Origin: Siphonodentalium dalli
Taxonomy: Eukaryota > Mollusca > Scaphopoda > Gadilida > Siphonodentaliidae
DNA: 64,000 nt
Assembly: GCA_032622095.1 (NCBI GenBank)
Contig: CP136069.1
Coordinates: 108,156,278-108,220,277 of the forward strand
Direction of reading: 5' to 3'
The position numbers and the translations under genes were made by a program. The notes below the pieces were generated by a model. That model was not told the DNA's origin. It saw only the letters and a list, made by a program, of their open reading frames with translations, and did not search any database. Positions 8,716-20,600 of the stretch are shown piece after piece. The number at the start of each line of letters is the position of its first letter. The first letter of the stretch is position 1.

Positions 8716-8887
8716 CTGTTCAAATTGAAATGGGAAACAGTTGCAAACAGTTTACAATAATGTTCTGAATTAAATGTAAACACATAGCTCCATTAACACT
8801 TTTCATCTCAAAGTAGGATGGCCAGAACTTTACTTTTAATCAGCATTTTCAGAAAAGCAAAGATGAATAACAAAAGAACAAATATCC
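8716..8887. other. UBR5 intron, no repeat recognised
   Basis: Short intronic stretch immediately upstream of the exon, with the polypyrimidine/acceptor region at its left end. Confidence 0.5.
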
Positions 8888-9130
8888 TAAACGAGAGGCC
8901 GATCACGATCGGCAGATGTTTAACCCATACCTTTGCGATAGTGATCATCTATTTTCAGTCTGGACGCGAAAATCCATAAGCCATAACTCCGTTTAAAAAA
9001 ATGGATCAAACCCAAATTCGAACACTATCTGTATTTTGGGCTGAGAAACTCACATACCAAATTTACATACATCTCAATGAAATGAGATATATCAGATGAA
9101 AGGTATTTCTACTAAGAATTAGGAATGTTG
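8888..9130 (+). repeat. Family A modular repeat, 5' part
   Basis: Starts with AAACGAGAGG, then the perfect hairpin GCCGATCACGATCGGC, then AGATGTTTAACCCATACC. A diverged internal module follows (GATCAAACCCAAATTCGAAC, ACTCACATACCAAATTTAC). The 3' GGAC run and terminal hairpin are missing, so the copy is truncated. Confidence 0.75.
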
Positions 9131-9405
9131 AGAAGGGTTCATTTTAGATACAAAAATCCATACTGAACAAGTGACGGACGATTATGATTACATGAAGGAG
9201 AATGATTACATGAAAAATATACAAAAGAATAAAATCGATGACCAGGGTTAACAATTTTAACCTGTATAAAATTAGGGGACTGTACCAGATATGTCACTTG
9301 AACACTGCATTGATAGGCTAAACCAGAGAGTTGTGCCGGAGTTGATAAATAATGAGCCAACACTGTCTACACACTATGGAAATGCAATAAACAACAGATG
9401 GCTAT
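9131..9405. other. Intronic DNA, nothing recognised
   Basis: No exon, TIR or tandem repeat seen. Confidence 0.4.
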
Positions 9406-10096
9406 GGCCAAAAAAAAAAAAGGTTTTGGTTCTCAGGCCCCGCCGCATTGAATAAAATGGGCCGCATGAGGCCTTTTTATTGCAATGCCTGATGTTATGA
9501 CAAAAAAACTTACGAAAAAAATTATTTTAAAAAAAATAAATCTATATATATTTTTGTTTTATTTTATCAACATGTCCATAGCAGATATGTGTTGAATATT
9601 AGTGTGCATTGAGCTCCAACATGTATTGTGTTAAAAGGTGACTTGCAGGCTTACAACATGAAGTAGATGACTACAATTAAGAAAATGATTAGCTGATCGT
9701 CATGCTCTTCTTGCAATTAGTTATTGTGAACAACTTACACTAATTGTAACTTTATACAATTGAAAGGCACAGGACTAAATTCAGGATCACATATTAGAAT
9801 GGGGAGGTATCAGTTTTTAGACAACAATAACAGTAGTTAATGTCAGGTGCACTGTATATTGTTAGGTAATCCCAGTCATACACTGGTAGTACAATGTCAT
9901 TTTTATATAAGACTAAATGAGTTTATATGCATAACAGTTCCCTCTACCTTTCTGGTTATTACTAGACAGAGGAAGGTATCTTTGTTCATGCTTACTATGC
10001 GCAGAAAAAAAATAAATAAATAAATAAAACCCTCCCTCCCTCATTGATTTGAAAAAAAAATTGCCCGAGAACCAAAACACTCTTTTGTTTTTGGCC
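9406..10096. mobile_element. MITE with GGCCAAAAA... terminal inverted repeats
   Basis: Left end GGCCAAAAAAAAAAAAGG then TTTTGGTTCTCAGGCCC; right end CCCGAGAACCAAAACACTC then TTTTGTTTTTGGCC. About 691 bp, no ORF. Perfect 3-bp flanks TAT/TAT. A second copy at 36606-37253 is inverted relative to this one and flanked by TAA/TAA. TSDs of 3 bp starting TA suggest PIF/Harbinger-type mobilisation (inference). Confidence 0.75.
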
Positions 10097-10249
10097 TATT
10101 CAAGTCATTTTATATGTGCAGCAGTGAGTATCAGATTTCATTATCAATAATACAGGTTAACTCTAGTTTCTCTCTTACTGATATCACAGATAATTAATTG
10201 TGAGCTGCTATGGTTATATATTGTAAGCAAATCTCAAATCTGTTCAATT
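10097..10249. other. Intronic DNA, nothing recognised
   Basis: No feature supported. Confidence 0.4.
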
Positions 10250-12021
10250 CTTAGTTTAAAAGGGGCCATAACTCTGGTATAAAAAACAGGATCTGACCCA
10301 TATTCAAACTCGATCTGTATTTTGAGTTGACAAACTCACATACCAAATTTGGTTCCTATCAGATGAAAACTGGTAGATTTACCGAAGCAAGCATGAATTC
10401 TATGTCAAAGGGCCACTAAAAATAAAAGGCCGCTCGGCCACAGTGTCAACCGAACCGGTGGCTTCATTTGGAGCGGAGGCTTTGTAGAAGTATACTATAT
10501 GGATAAGACACTTGTGCATTGTCTCATTACTGTCATGCATACAAATAACCAAATCTTTAAAAAACTCTTAAAGTCAAAATATAACCTCAAATTGGCACAA
10601 AATGAAGAAAATTACAAGAAAAATTGAATTTTCTAAGTCGAAAAGCCCATATTACTGTGAACAAAATCATTGGTTCAAACTCAAATTCGTCGAACTTGAT
10701 CTGTCTTTTGTGCTAGTAAACCTACATATACCAAATTTAATTTCATTCAGTACACATTTACTAAAGTTTTCATCCGGAAACCTCAATTGGCAAAAATTCT
10801 AAGTCAAAAAGGGACATAACTCTGGTGAAAATTGGCGGAACCCGAATTCGAACTTGACCTGTGTTTTGCTGGGAGAAAGAGACATACCATATTTGATTTA
10901 AATCTGATTAACTCTACTAAAGTTATCATCCGGACACCAACTTTTGGGGTTTTATATGTCCGGTCGGCGGACAAAAAAGGGCCATAGTTCTCGCAAAAAT
11001 TATCGGATTAAACCGAAGTTCGAACTTGAGCTGTATTTTGATATAAGTAATCCACAAAAAAAAAGGGCTTTGCATATAAACAATCCAAAATCAAGTTATC
11101 ATCCGGGAAACCAAAAAAAAGAAGAACAAGAGGTGGCATCAGAGATGCTGTGCTCGTTTTCGGTGGCTTACCGCCGGTGGCTACCGCCGCTGACTACCGC
11201 CAATTGGTGTGCATCAGTATCGGTAGACTAATTAATAGGCAAAATCGGTTAATATTTGTTCGTTATCGCGCTAACGAGCTGAAAATTCGTGAAAAATGAC
11301 TAATTAAGGGCCATAACTCTATCAAATTTTATCGAACCAGGCCGGTTTTCGAACTCGTCCGAGATATTCTTGGGAGACACCTATATCCCAAATTTCAATC
11401 GAATCAGATAACGTTTGTTGAAGTTGTTGCGCTTACGAGCCTAAAATCAGTGAAAAATGGCAAAGGGCCACAACTCTGTAATAAATGTGCGGACGAACCC
11501 GATTTTTTGTCTGCAGCTTACGTGCATGGATATGTACTCACACACCAAAAATTAACGGTTGAGTTATAAGCAAAAAACGCCGGCCGCCCGCCCGGCCGCC
11601 GCCCGCCCCGGCCGCCGCCCGCCCACAATCAAACTATAAGTCGAGTTTTGGAAAAAAACTCGACAAAAAATTGAATTTTCTTTGTCGAAAAAGGGACATA
11701 ACTCTGCCAAAAATGGTCAGGCAGAACCCAAGTTCGAACTTGGCCTGTGTTTTGCTGGGAGAAAGTAATATACCAAATTTGGTTTGAATCCGATTAACTC
11801 TACTAAAGTTATCATCCGGAAACCAACTTTCAGGGGTTTTCCAAATCAAAAAAGGGCCATAACTCTCGCAAAAATGGGCGGAGCAAACCCATATTCGAAC
11901 TTGACCTTTATTTTGGTCAGATAAACTCATCTATGAAATTTGCTTTTGATCTAATAACCGAAACTAAAGTTATCATCCGGAAACCATTTCCGGACGCACG
12001 GACGGACGGACGGACGGACAC
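10250..12021 (+). repeat. Array of diverged ~100-150 bp modules (GGGCCATAACTC type)
   Basis: Repeated modules with the order AAGTCGAAAAAGGGCCATAA, CGGATCAAACCCATATTCGAA, CTGTATTTTGGG, ACATACCAAATTTGG, AGTTATCATCCGG. At least six modules belong to two or three subfamilies. A short hairpin GGCCGCTCGGCC lies at 10426. The array ends in the hairpin-ended element tail described at 11986-12066. The ORFs here are read-through of the repeats. Confidence 0.85.
11571..11628 (+). repeat. GC-rich CCGGCCGCCGCCCG minisatellite
   Basis: An almost pure G/C tract of about 58 bp in very AT-rich surroundings, built of CCGCCCGCCCGGCCG-type units. It may form stable secondary structure. Confidence 0.85.
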
Positions 12022-12066
12022 CGGCTATTTTAATAGTCCCCCGAATTTTTTTTTTCGGGGGACAAT
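11986..12066 (+). repeat. Family C 3' end: GGAC microsatellite and CCCCCG/CGGGGG hairpin
   Basis: CGGACGGACGGACGGACAC, then CCGGCTATTTTAATAG, then GTCCCCCGA, a T run and TCGGGGGAC. The terminal hairpin has a perfect 9-bp stem. A second end of the same family is at 34780-34880. Confidence 0.8.
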
Positions 12067-12223
12067 AATCTGATCAAACCCATATTAGAACTCGAACTGT
12101 ATTTTAGGTGGAGAAACTGACATACCAAATTTGGTTCTGATCAGATAATATTTTTTTTAGTTATCATAGAATTCAAGAACTTTAAATTGAAAAAGGGCCA
12201 TAACTCCTTTAAACCTTTAAAAA

Positions 12224-13476
12224 AACGAGAGGCCGATCACGATCGGCAGATGTTTAACCCATCCCTTAGCGATAGTAAATTGTTAAGATCAGAATCATAA
12301 TCTTTTAATGTTGAATTATAGAGTATACTGTTATAATCTAAAGTAGTATATGACAAATGTACATAATAACCAGTAATAACACAAATTATTGGAATGTATG
12401 AGTCAATATAGAAGGGTTAATATAATATAATATAATTATTTATTTAATGGAAAAGGTTAAAAGACATGGAATAGGTAAAAGGAGTTAAATCACCTATCTC
12501 TGCCCTGTTTGATCCAATGTAGTCCCATCATCCAAGGACTTAGAGAGCTCCATTGGTCTAGTTAAATAAATTCACATGGCTAAGTTGTGGTTAAAAAGAT
12601 AGCTAAATCAATTTATCCAATAATTCACTAACTGTGTCTCTTATACAGAGCTAACATATGAGGGCTATAAATAACTCTCAAAGCAATAAACTATATTGTC
12701 TTTTATCTTGCTCACAGAGAAGCAGGTATTCATTAATTGTAAGTTACTTGGGTTATAATCTGGATAATTCTTAGTTTAAAAAGGGCCATATCTCTGGTAT
12801 AACAAATTGGATCTAACCCATATTCAAACTCGTTCTGTATTTTGAGTTGAGAAACTCACATACCAAATTTGGTTCCTATCAGATGAAAAATGGTTGATTT
12901 ATCGAAGTACATGTACATGTATGTGTGAATCATATGTCAAAGGACCATAACTCCATTAAACAAAATCCGATCAAACCCATATTCGAACTCAATCTGTATG
13001 TTGGTCTGAAAAACTCATACACCAAATTTGGTTCCAATCAGATAAAAAATGTTTGAGTTATGGCAGAATTCATGAATTCTAAGTCGAAAAAGGGCCATAA
13101 CTCCGTAATAAAAAGTCGGATCAAACCCATATTCGAACTCGATCTGTATTTTGGGCCGAGAAACTCACATACCAAATTTGGTTCCGATCAGATAAAAAAT
13201 GTTTGAGTTATGGCAGAATGCGTGAATTCTAAGTCGAAAAAGGGCCATAACTCGGTCAAAAAAAGTCGGATCAAACCCATATTCGAACTCGATCTGTATT
13301 TTGGGCTGAAAACCCCATATACAAAATTTGATCAGGTAAAAATTTTTTGAGTTATCGCATTACACATAAAGTGTCTACGGACGGATGGACGGACAGACGG
13401 ACGGACAGACGGACACACGACGAGTGGTCAATCCGGACAACGACACTATGTTTACCATACATGGTATGGGTAAACA
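12224..13476 (+). mobile_element. Family A hairpin-ended modular element, full copy
   Basis: 5' end AAACGAGAGG + hairpin GCCGATCACGATCGGC + AGATGTTTAACCCATCCC. A ~500-bp unique part follows, then four internal modules (about 150 bp each, 12780-13350), a GGACGGACAGACGG microsatellite (13378-13415), and the 3' hairpin ATGTTTACCATAC/GTATGGGTAAACAT (ends 13476). The 3' hairpin carries the 5' motif ATGTTTAACCCATACC in inverted form. No ORF of its own; the TDGRTDGRTD-like peptides are microsatellite translations. Confidence 0.75.
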
Positions 13477-14028
13477 TAAAAACTCCGATCAAATCCATAT
13501 TCGAACTCGATCTGTATTTTGGGCCGAGAAACTCACATACAAAATTTGGTTGCGATCAGATAGAAAATATTTCAGTTATCGCACCATGCGTAAAGTGTCT
13601 ACAGACAGATGGACTAACGATGAGTGGTCAATCCGGACAACGACACTATGTTTACCATACTATGGTATGGGTAAACATAACAAAACGACTGAACATGCCA
13701 TTGAATGTCCCCCTAGTGGTGAACATCCAAACCAAATTTCATTGAGAAACCCGAGCACAATTGTTCAAGGTATCGCCTGAACAGACATCGGATGGACCAA
13801 AAAGCCAACATTTCAAGATAAACAAAGATGAATAACTCTAGAATAGAAATCTGAACAAAAAGGTTGAACCCTCCATTGAATGTCCTCATAGTAATGAACA
13901 TCAATACCAAATATAAAACATTGTGATCCAAGCACTACTCTTCAAGTTATGACATGAATAGACATCAGATGGACGTATGGACAGACAGACGGACAGGTGC
14001 AAAACAGTATACCCCCCTTTTTTAAACG
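13477..14028 (+). repeat. Extra 3' units and ~155-bp tandem modules
   Basis: First a repeated 3' end of family A (13477-13682) with its own module, GGAC-like run and ATGTTTACCATAC...GTATGGGTAAACAT hairpin. Then two related units (13683-14010) of the type GAACATGCCATTGAATGTCC ... ACAGACATCGGATGG, ending in GGACAGACAGACGGACAGG and a CCCCCCTTTTTT tract. Confidence 0.7.
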
Positions 14029-15018
14029 AGAGGTCAGATGTTTAACCCATACCATCTACCATACTAACTAGATCTAGACTGAATATATGCCTGTACACAT
14101 TACATGGAGATGATTGGAAAGATATATTAAGGGGTTTCCATCATTTTCTTGTATCTGCATATATATGAGATTGATCAGATCAGAGCTTATATTTTGTCCC
14201 ACTTAACAATTGGCTTCTCGTAAAACATTTTTTTGAGAAAACAAGCCACACAGTTAGGATCCCAAAATACGATGGGGCCAGCATGGTTGGTCCCGTCGAA
14301 GGAAAATTTAATTTTTATGCATTAAAGATGCAATTTCCTTGCTTCTAGAACTGAAATCATGAATCTTATTATTATTATTTTCTGCCTAGTGGACCAGTAG
14401 AGCAATATGTTAGACAGGTATATTTATCTGCCTGTTACACATTGCAGATAATTCAATATTGGCTAGCCAATATTTGAGTTTGACATTGATAGCAAGATAT
14501 CTACAGTGTGAGTGGGAAGGAGTTAATATCATTTTCCAAACCAACTAATCAATCAATACCTCAATACATACAGGTGAAGAGTGCCACACACGTGCCAAGC
14601 ATTAACAGGAAGATCAGATGAAAAGTTTTTAATTATTTCATTGAAATGTGTGGAATTCTTTTCTAAACAGATCAACCAATCAATACCAAAAACTATACAG
14701 GTGAGGGGGTCTGTGTCATAATAAACCTGCATTTAAAAAATGAACTCGATATGACAAAAATTACTTGAGTTATCACATCAGATAGCACATGTCCATGTCT
14801 GGATGGAAAGTGTTAATAATTTCTAAACCGATCAACCGATCGATACCAAAAATTAAACAGGTAAGGGTTGTTTCATCATAAACCTGCACATAAAAAATAC
14901 TTTGAGTGAACGCATCGAATAGTATGTGTCTACAGACAGAGATGGCTAGAAGGATGGACGGACAGATGAACCACGGCTGTCGGCATTATGTGTACCACAC
15001 ATGGTATGGGTACACATA
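14029..15018 (+). mobile_element. Family A variant element
   Basis: Begins AAACGAGAGGTCAGATGTTT and AACCCATACC (hairpin lost). Internal modules of the type ATACCAAAAACTATACAGGTGA recur at 14560, 14690 and 14850. A GGATGGACGGACAG run is followed by the 3' hairpin TGTGTACCACACATGG / TATGGGTACACA. Duplicated near 19654-20643 by the 5.5-kb duplication. Confidence 0.6.
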
Positions 15019-15025
15019 CTAGTAA

Positions 15026-15407
15026 GGGGTCATCTCAAAACTACTATCGGGATCCCGATAGATTTCCCGATAGGATATCGATAGTTATCGGGAAATTATC
15101 GGGAAATGACGCAACATTTATCGGGAAATTATCGGGAAATGACGCAACGTTTATCGGGAAATGACGAAACGTTTTATCGGGAAATGTACATAGTCTATCG
15201 GGATTCTTTCGGAGTTTAGTTTCTTTTCGGAATAACGTCATCGGGGAAACTATCGGGAAACAACACCGCGTCGGAAATGTTCTGTATCATGATTACTCCG
15301 ACTTTTATCGGGATTTTATGTTTCATAGATCTATTAAGCTTTCTTATTGATTTAATAGCTTTCTAAAATCATCGGTATAGACCTAATAGTTTTCTACAGT
15401 AGGCTAT

Positions 15408-15456
<49 letters not shown>

Positions 15457-17546
15457 CAAGTTGTAGAGCTATTGTACAAGGATGATCAGGGGTGGCTACA
15501 ATATAAATACCCCACACACACCTGGAAATCTGCAAAATCGGGACCATGCCCAAATATGTATACAGTCGTTCCACACATATAGAGATACCACGCCTAATCG
15601 GCGCGGCTCCCCTAGTATAGTTTTGGAGATTTATAAAGTCCAAGCGGTGAATAGTCAATGCAAGAGATTTGTATTTATTTGCGACCACATAATTCACAAT
15701 TAATCGTGTGATTTGGAAATAAATTGGCAGATCTCTGGGCAGTATTCATATGAGATGACGTAAATTCTATATTTAGCGCTATTCCAGGAATTGGGGTCAC
15801 ACCCAAATATGTATAGTAGGCCTTAATGCAAGCGGCTCCTTTCACATTCTAAAAATAGAACAGATCCATCAATTGATTAAATTCTAAGATTTATTTCGGC
15901 GTTGCGGCTACTATCTTCAAAGCTTAATTGTGTTTGTAATATGTTTAAATACATCCGACTTTTAAATATGGAGGAAATAAAGAAATACATATATTATGGC
16001 AAATGTAATAGATTTGTATTTAATCGCGAATCGCCGACGACACAATTAATGCAAGCACAATCGAGTGCAGTCTTAACACGAGATACGAGATGTCGTATGT
16101 TCTATTTTTAGCCCGATTCCCGGAATTGGGGTCATCAATATTTACGTTTCTGGGAACAACACACGTGGCATTGCAGAGTAATACGTCTCGATGATTTCAC
16201 ACAGTGAACGGATTTATAAAACAATTTCAAACATGGGACAACTCAAGCTTAAAAAAAATATCACGCCATGAATATCTACTCGGTTCTCTACCCTTTAGTC
16301 AAGAGTAGGCTATAGAAATTTGAAACATGACATATTGGGGGGGGTGTCCTGATGTACATGTAAAGTTTTAGCAACATTTAGCAGTAATATTCCATACTTT
16401 TTCATGAATCGTAATATGGTAAATAAAGAGCGTGTGAAAATATGAATGGAAAATTCCATGCAAATCTGCAGTGCAAAGGTTATAAATACGCGAAGTAATC
16501 ATAACATTTAACTGGCAATTAAATGTGTGCATGGGCTGCTTTTCATATTCTACATTAATTTCGTTTTCTGTAATTACTACTAATTATAATGCTGCATTGA
16601 TTATTTCGATAAGTTGAACATAGCCTAATTATGTTGACAGTGTCGAATTTCACGATTGCATCATCAAGGTCAAGGTAACACGATGCGATTTATTTGTAGT
16701 AGGCCTGCTCCTATATTTCGTCATTTTTTTCTTTCAAAAAGATGTCTTGCTAACTTTTATTTAGTTTACTTTCGATATTAACCCTTTACCCAACAGTAAT
16801 ATTACCTCCAGCCAACAGAACTTTCAGGTGACGTCAAAGTTTTTGAAGAAAAACATGTATTATTACTAAATGTTATGTGGCTCCTGATTTATGAAATTAT
16901 GTTCATCTGTATGGATGGGGACTGGGAGTAAACAAAAATTCAGAGTTGTGAATCCCCCTCCCCAAGCATGATAGTATGGTGAATATTTAGTAGGTTTTAT
17001 ATTTATATTTTATAACAATAAATGTAATAAACAAACGAAAGGTAAGTTTTGTTTTATCGACAGATCAATGTGACTTTCAGTTTCAATTTCTCTGTCGGAA
17101 AACCATATCACGAAATTGGGTAATTTATTAATGTTTTAAGCCATGGCTACGTGGTGAAATGAAACATAAAATAAATCACCAAGTGGCCTATCAACTCTTG
17201 GATAGTTACGTGTAAATTCAGTTACAATTGACTGCATTATTAGTCCAAACTAGTCAACATTGTGCCATCGATTACAACGCACGTGTTTTTTTGTTTACTT
17301 CAATTTACAACGCACCGGTTTTTGACCTTGACATTGCAGTCAATACATTCGCACCGCACATATCTTGAGCAATTAATAAATTAAACAATTCTTTCGTGCC
17401 TACATTGTATCTTACGATCGAGAAAGTGCTTTCTCTTAGTGAAATTTTGAGCAATCATATTCAATATAAAATGACAAGACAGTTCCGATAAGTAATTCGT
17501 GGTAATGCAGCACTAATCGGAATTGATTTGCGCACTTTCAATTTAA
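15026..17546 (+). mobile_element. TIR element GGGGTCATCTC..., copy cut by the gap
   Basis: Same left end and body as the complete element at 20651-24897, preceded by TAA. The N gap truncates it. Unlike the second copy it contains 215 extra bp with further TATCGGG motifs and the poly-G tract. Confidence 0.8.
15409..15455 (+). repeat. 47-nt G homopolymer
   Basis: An unbroken G run, absent from the otherwise near-identical second copy. It could form G-quadruplexes or be a sequencing/assembly artefact. The proline-run ORF opposite it is meaningless. Confidence 0.95.
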
Positions 17547-17646
17547 NNNNNNNNNNNNNNNNNNNNNNNNNNNNNNNNNNNNNNNNNNNNNNNNNNNNNN
17601 NNNNNNNNNNNNNNNNNNNNNNNNNNNNNNNNNNNNNNNNNNNNNN
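17547..17646. other. Assembly gap (100 N)
   Basis: Exactly 100 N, the conventional size for a scaffold gap of unknown length. It is flanked by the two copies of the 5.5-kb block. Confidence 1.
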
Positions 17647-20600
17647 CGGCTATTTTAATAGTCCCCCGAATTTTTTTTTTCGGGGGACAATAATCTGATC
17701 AAACCCATATTAGAACTCGAACTGTATTTTAGGTGGAGAAACTGACATACCAAATTTGGTTCTGATCAGATAATATTTTTTTTAGTTATCATAGAATTCA
17801 AGAACTTTAAATTGAAAAAGGGCCATAACTCCTTTAAACCTTTAAAAAAACGAGAGGCCGATCACGATCGGCAGATGTTTAACCCATCCCTTAGCGATAG
17901 TAAATTGTTAAGATCAGAATCATAATCTTTTAATGTTGAATTATAGAGTATACTGTTATAATCTAAAGTAGTATATGACAAATGTACATAATAACCAGTA
18001 ATAACACAAATTATTGGAATGTATGAGTCAATATAGAAGGGTTAATATAATATAATATAATTATTTATTTAATGGAAAAGGTTAAAAGACATGGAATAGG
18101 TAAAAGGAGTTAAATCACCTATCTCTGCCCTGTTTGATCCAATGTAGTCCCATCATCCAAGGACTTAGAGAGCTCCATTGGTCTAGTTAAATAAATTCAC
18201 ATGGCTAAGTTGTGGTTAAAAAGATAGCTAAATCAATTTATCCAATAATTCACTAACTGTGTCTCTTATACAGAGCTAACATATGAGGGCTATAAATAAC
18301 TCTCAAAGCAATAAACTATATTGTCTTTTATCTTGCTCACAGAGAAGCAGGTATTCATTAATTGTAAGTTACTTGGGTTATAATCTGGATAATTCTTAGT
18401 TTAAAAAGGGCCATATCTCTGGTATAACAAATTGGATCTAACCCATATTCAAACTCGTTCTGTATTTTGAGTTGAGAAACTCACATACCAAATTTGGTTC
18501 CTATCAGATGATAAATGGTTGATTTATCGAAGTACATGTACATGTATGTGTGAATCATATGTCAAAGGACCATAACTCCATTAAACAAAATCCGATCAAA
18601 CCCATATTCGAACTCAATCTGTATGTTGGTCTGAAAAACTCATACACCAAATTTGGTTCCAATCAGATAAAAAATGTTTGAGTTATGGCAGAATTCATGA
18701 ATTCTAAGTCGAAAAAGGGCCATAACTCCGTAATAAAAAGTCGGATCAAACCCATATTCGAACTCGATCTGTATTTTGGGCCGAGAAACTCACATACCAA
18801 ATTTGGTTCCGATCAGATAAAAAATGTTTGAGTTATGGCAGAATGCGTGAATTCTAAGTCGAAAAAGGGCCATAACTCGGTCAAAAAAAGTCGGATCAAA
18901 CCCATATTCGAACTCGATCTGTATTTTGGGCTGAAAACCCCATATACAAAATTTGATCAGGTAAAAATTTTTTGAGTCATCGCATTACACATAAAGTGTC
19001 TACGGACGGACGGACGGACAGACGGACGGACAGACGGACACACGACGAGTGGTCAATCCGGACAACGACACTATGTTTACCATACATGGTATGGGTAAAC
19101 ATAAAAACTCCGATCAAATCCATATTCGAACTCGATCTGTATTTTGGGCCGAGAAACTCACATACAAAATTTGGTTGCGATCAGATAGAAAATATTTCAG
19201 TTATCGCACCATGCGTAAAGTGTCTACAGACAGATGGACTAACGATGAGTGGTCAATCCGGACAACGACGATATGTTTACCATACTATGGTATGGGTAAA
19301 CATAACAAAACGACTGAACATGCCATTGAATGTCCCCCTAGTGGTGAACATCCATACCAAATTTCATTGAGAAACCCGAGCACAATTGTTCAAGGTATCG
19401 CCTGAACAGACATCGGATGGACCAAAAAGCCAACATTTCAAGATAAACAAAGATGAATAACTCTAGAATAGAAATCTGAACAAAAAGGTTGAACCCTCCA
19501 TTGAATGTCCTCATAGTAATGAACATCAATACCAAATATAAAACATTGTGATCCAAGCACTACTCTTCAAGTTATGACATGAATAGACATCAGATGGACG
19601 TATGGACAGACAGACGGACAGGTGCAAAACAGTATACCCCCCTTTTTTAAACGAGAGGTCAGATGTTTAACCCATACCATCTACCATACTAACTAGATCT
19701 AGACTAAATATATGCCTGTACACATTACATGGAGATGATTGGAAAGATATATTAAGGGGTTTCCATCATTTTCTTGTATCTGCATATATATGAGATTGAT
19801 CAGATCAGAGCTTATATTTTGTCCCACTTAACAATTGGCTTCTCGTAAAACATTTTTTTGAGAAAACAAGCCACACAGTTAGGATCCCAAAATACGATGG
19901 GGCCAGCATGGTTGGTCCCGTCGAAGGAAAATTTAATTTTTATGCATTAAAGATGCAATTTCCTTGCTTCTAGAACTGAAATCATGAATCTTATTATTAT
20001 TATTTTCTGCCTAGTGGACCAGTAGAGCAATATGTTAGACAGGTATATTTATCTGCCTGTTACACATTGCAGATAATTCAATATTGGCTAGCCAATATTT
20101 GAGTTTGACATTGATAGCAAGATATCTACAGTGTGAGTGGGAAGGAGTTAATATCATTTTCCAAACCAACTAATCAATCAATACCTCAATACATACAGGT
20201 GAAGAGTGCCACACACGTGCCAAGCATTAACAGGAAGATCAGATGAAAAGTTTTTAATTATTTCATTGAAATGTGTGGAATTCTTTTCTAAACAGATCAA
20301 CCAATCAATACCAAAAACTATACAGGTGAGGGGGTCTGTGTCATAATAAACCTGCATTTAAAAAATGAACTCGATATGACAAAAATTACTTGAGTTATCA
20401 CATCAGATAGCACATGTCCATGTCTGGATGGAAAGTGTTAATAATTTCTAAACCGATCAACCGATCGATACCAAAAATTAAACAGGTAAGGGTTGTTTCA
20501 TCATAAACCTGCACATAAAAAATACTTTGAGTGAACGCATCGAATAGTATGTGTCTACAGACAGAGATGGCTAGAAGGATGGACGGACAGATGAACCACG

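Larger units (their letters stand above)
12022..17546 (+). repeat. Copy 1 of a 5.5-kb near-identical direct duplication
   Basis: The block from CGGCTATTTTAATAG to the N gap is repeated at 17647-22961 with only scattered single-base changes. One ~215-bp segment (15240-15455, ending in a 47-G run) is absent from copy 2. Because copy 1 ends exactly at the gap and copy 2 starts exactly after it, this looks like two overlapping contig ends or haplotypes rather than a real duplication. Confidence 0.95.

Noticed and set aside
13347-13780. ORFs rich in TDGRTDGQTD followed by EWSIRTTTLCLPY
   Set aside because: Translations of GGAC/GGACA microsatellites and the conserved 3' hairpin of family A. They recur wherever that repeat occurs (18972, 34354, 44644) and have no protein signature.
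15404-15697. Proline-run ORF
   Set aside because: Complement of the 47-G homopolymer.
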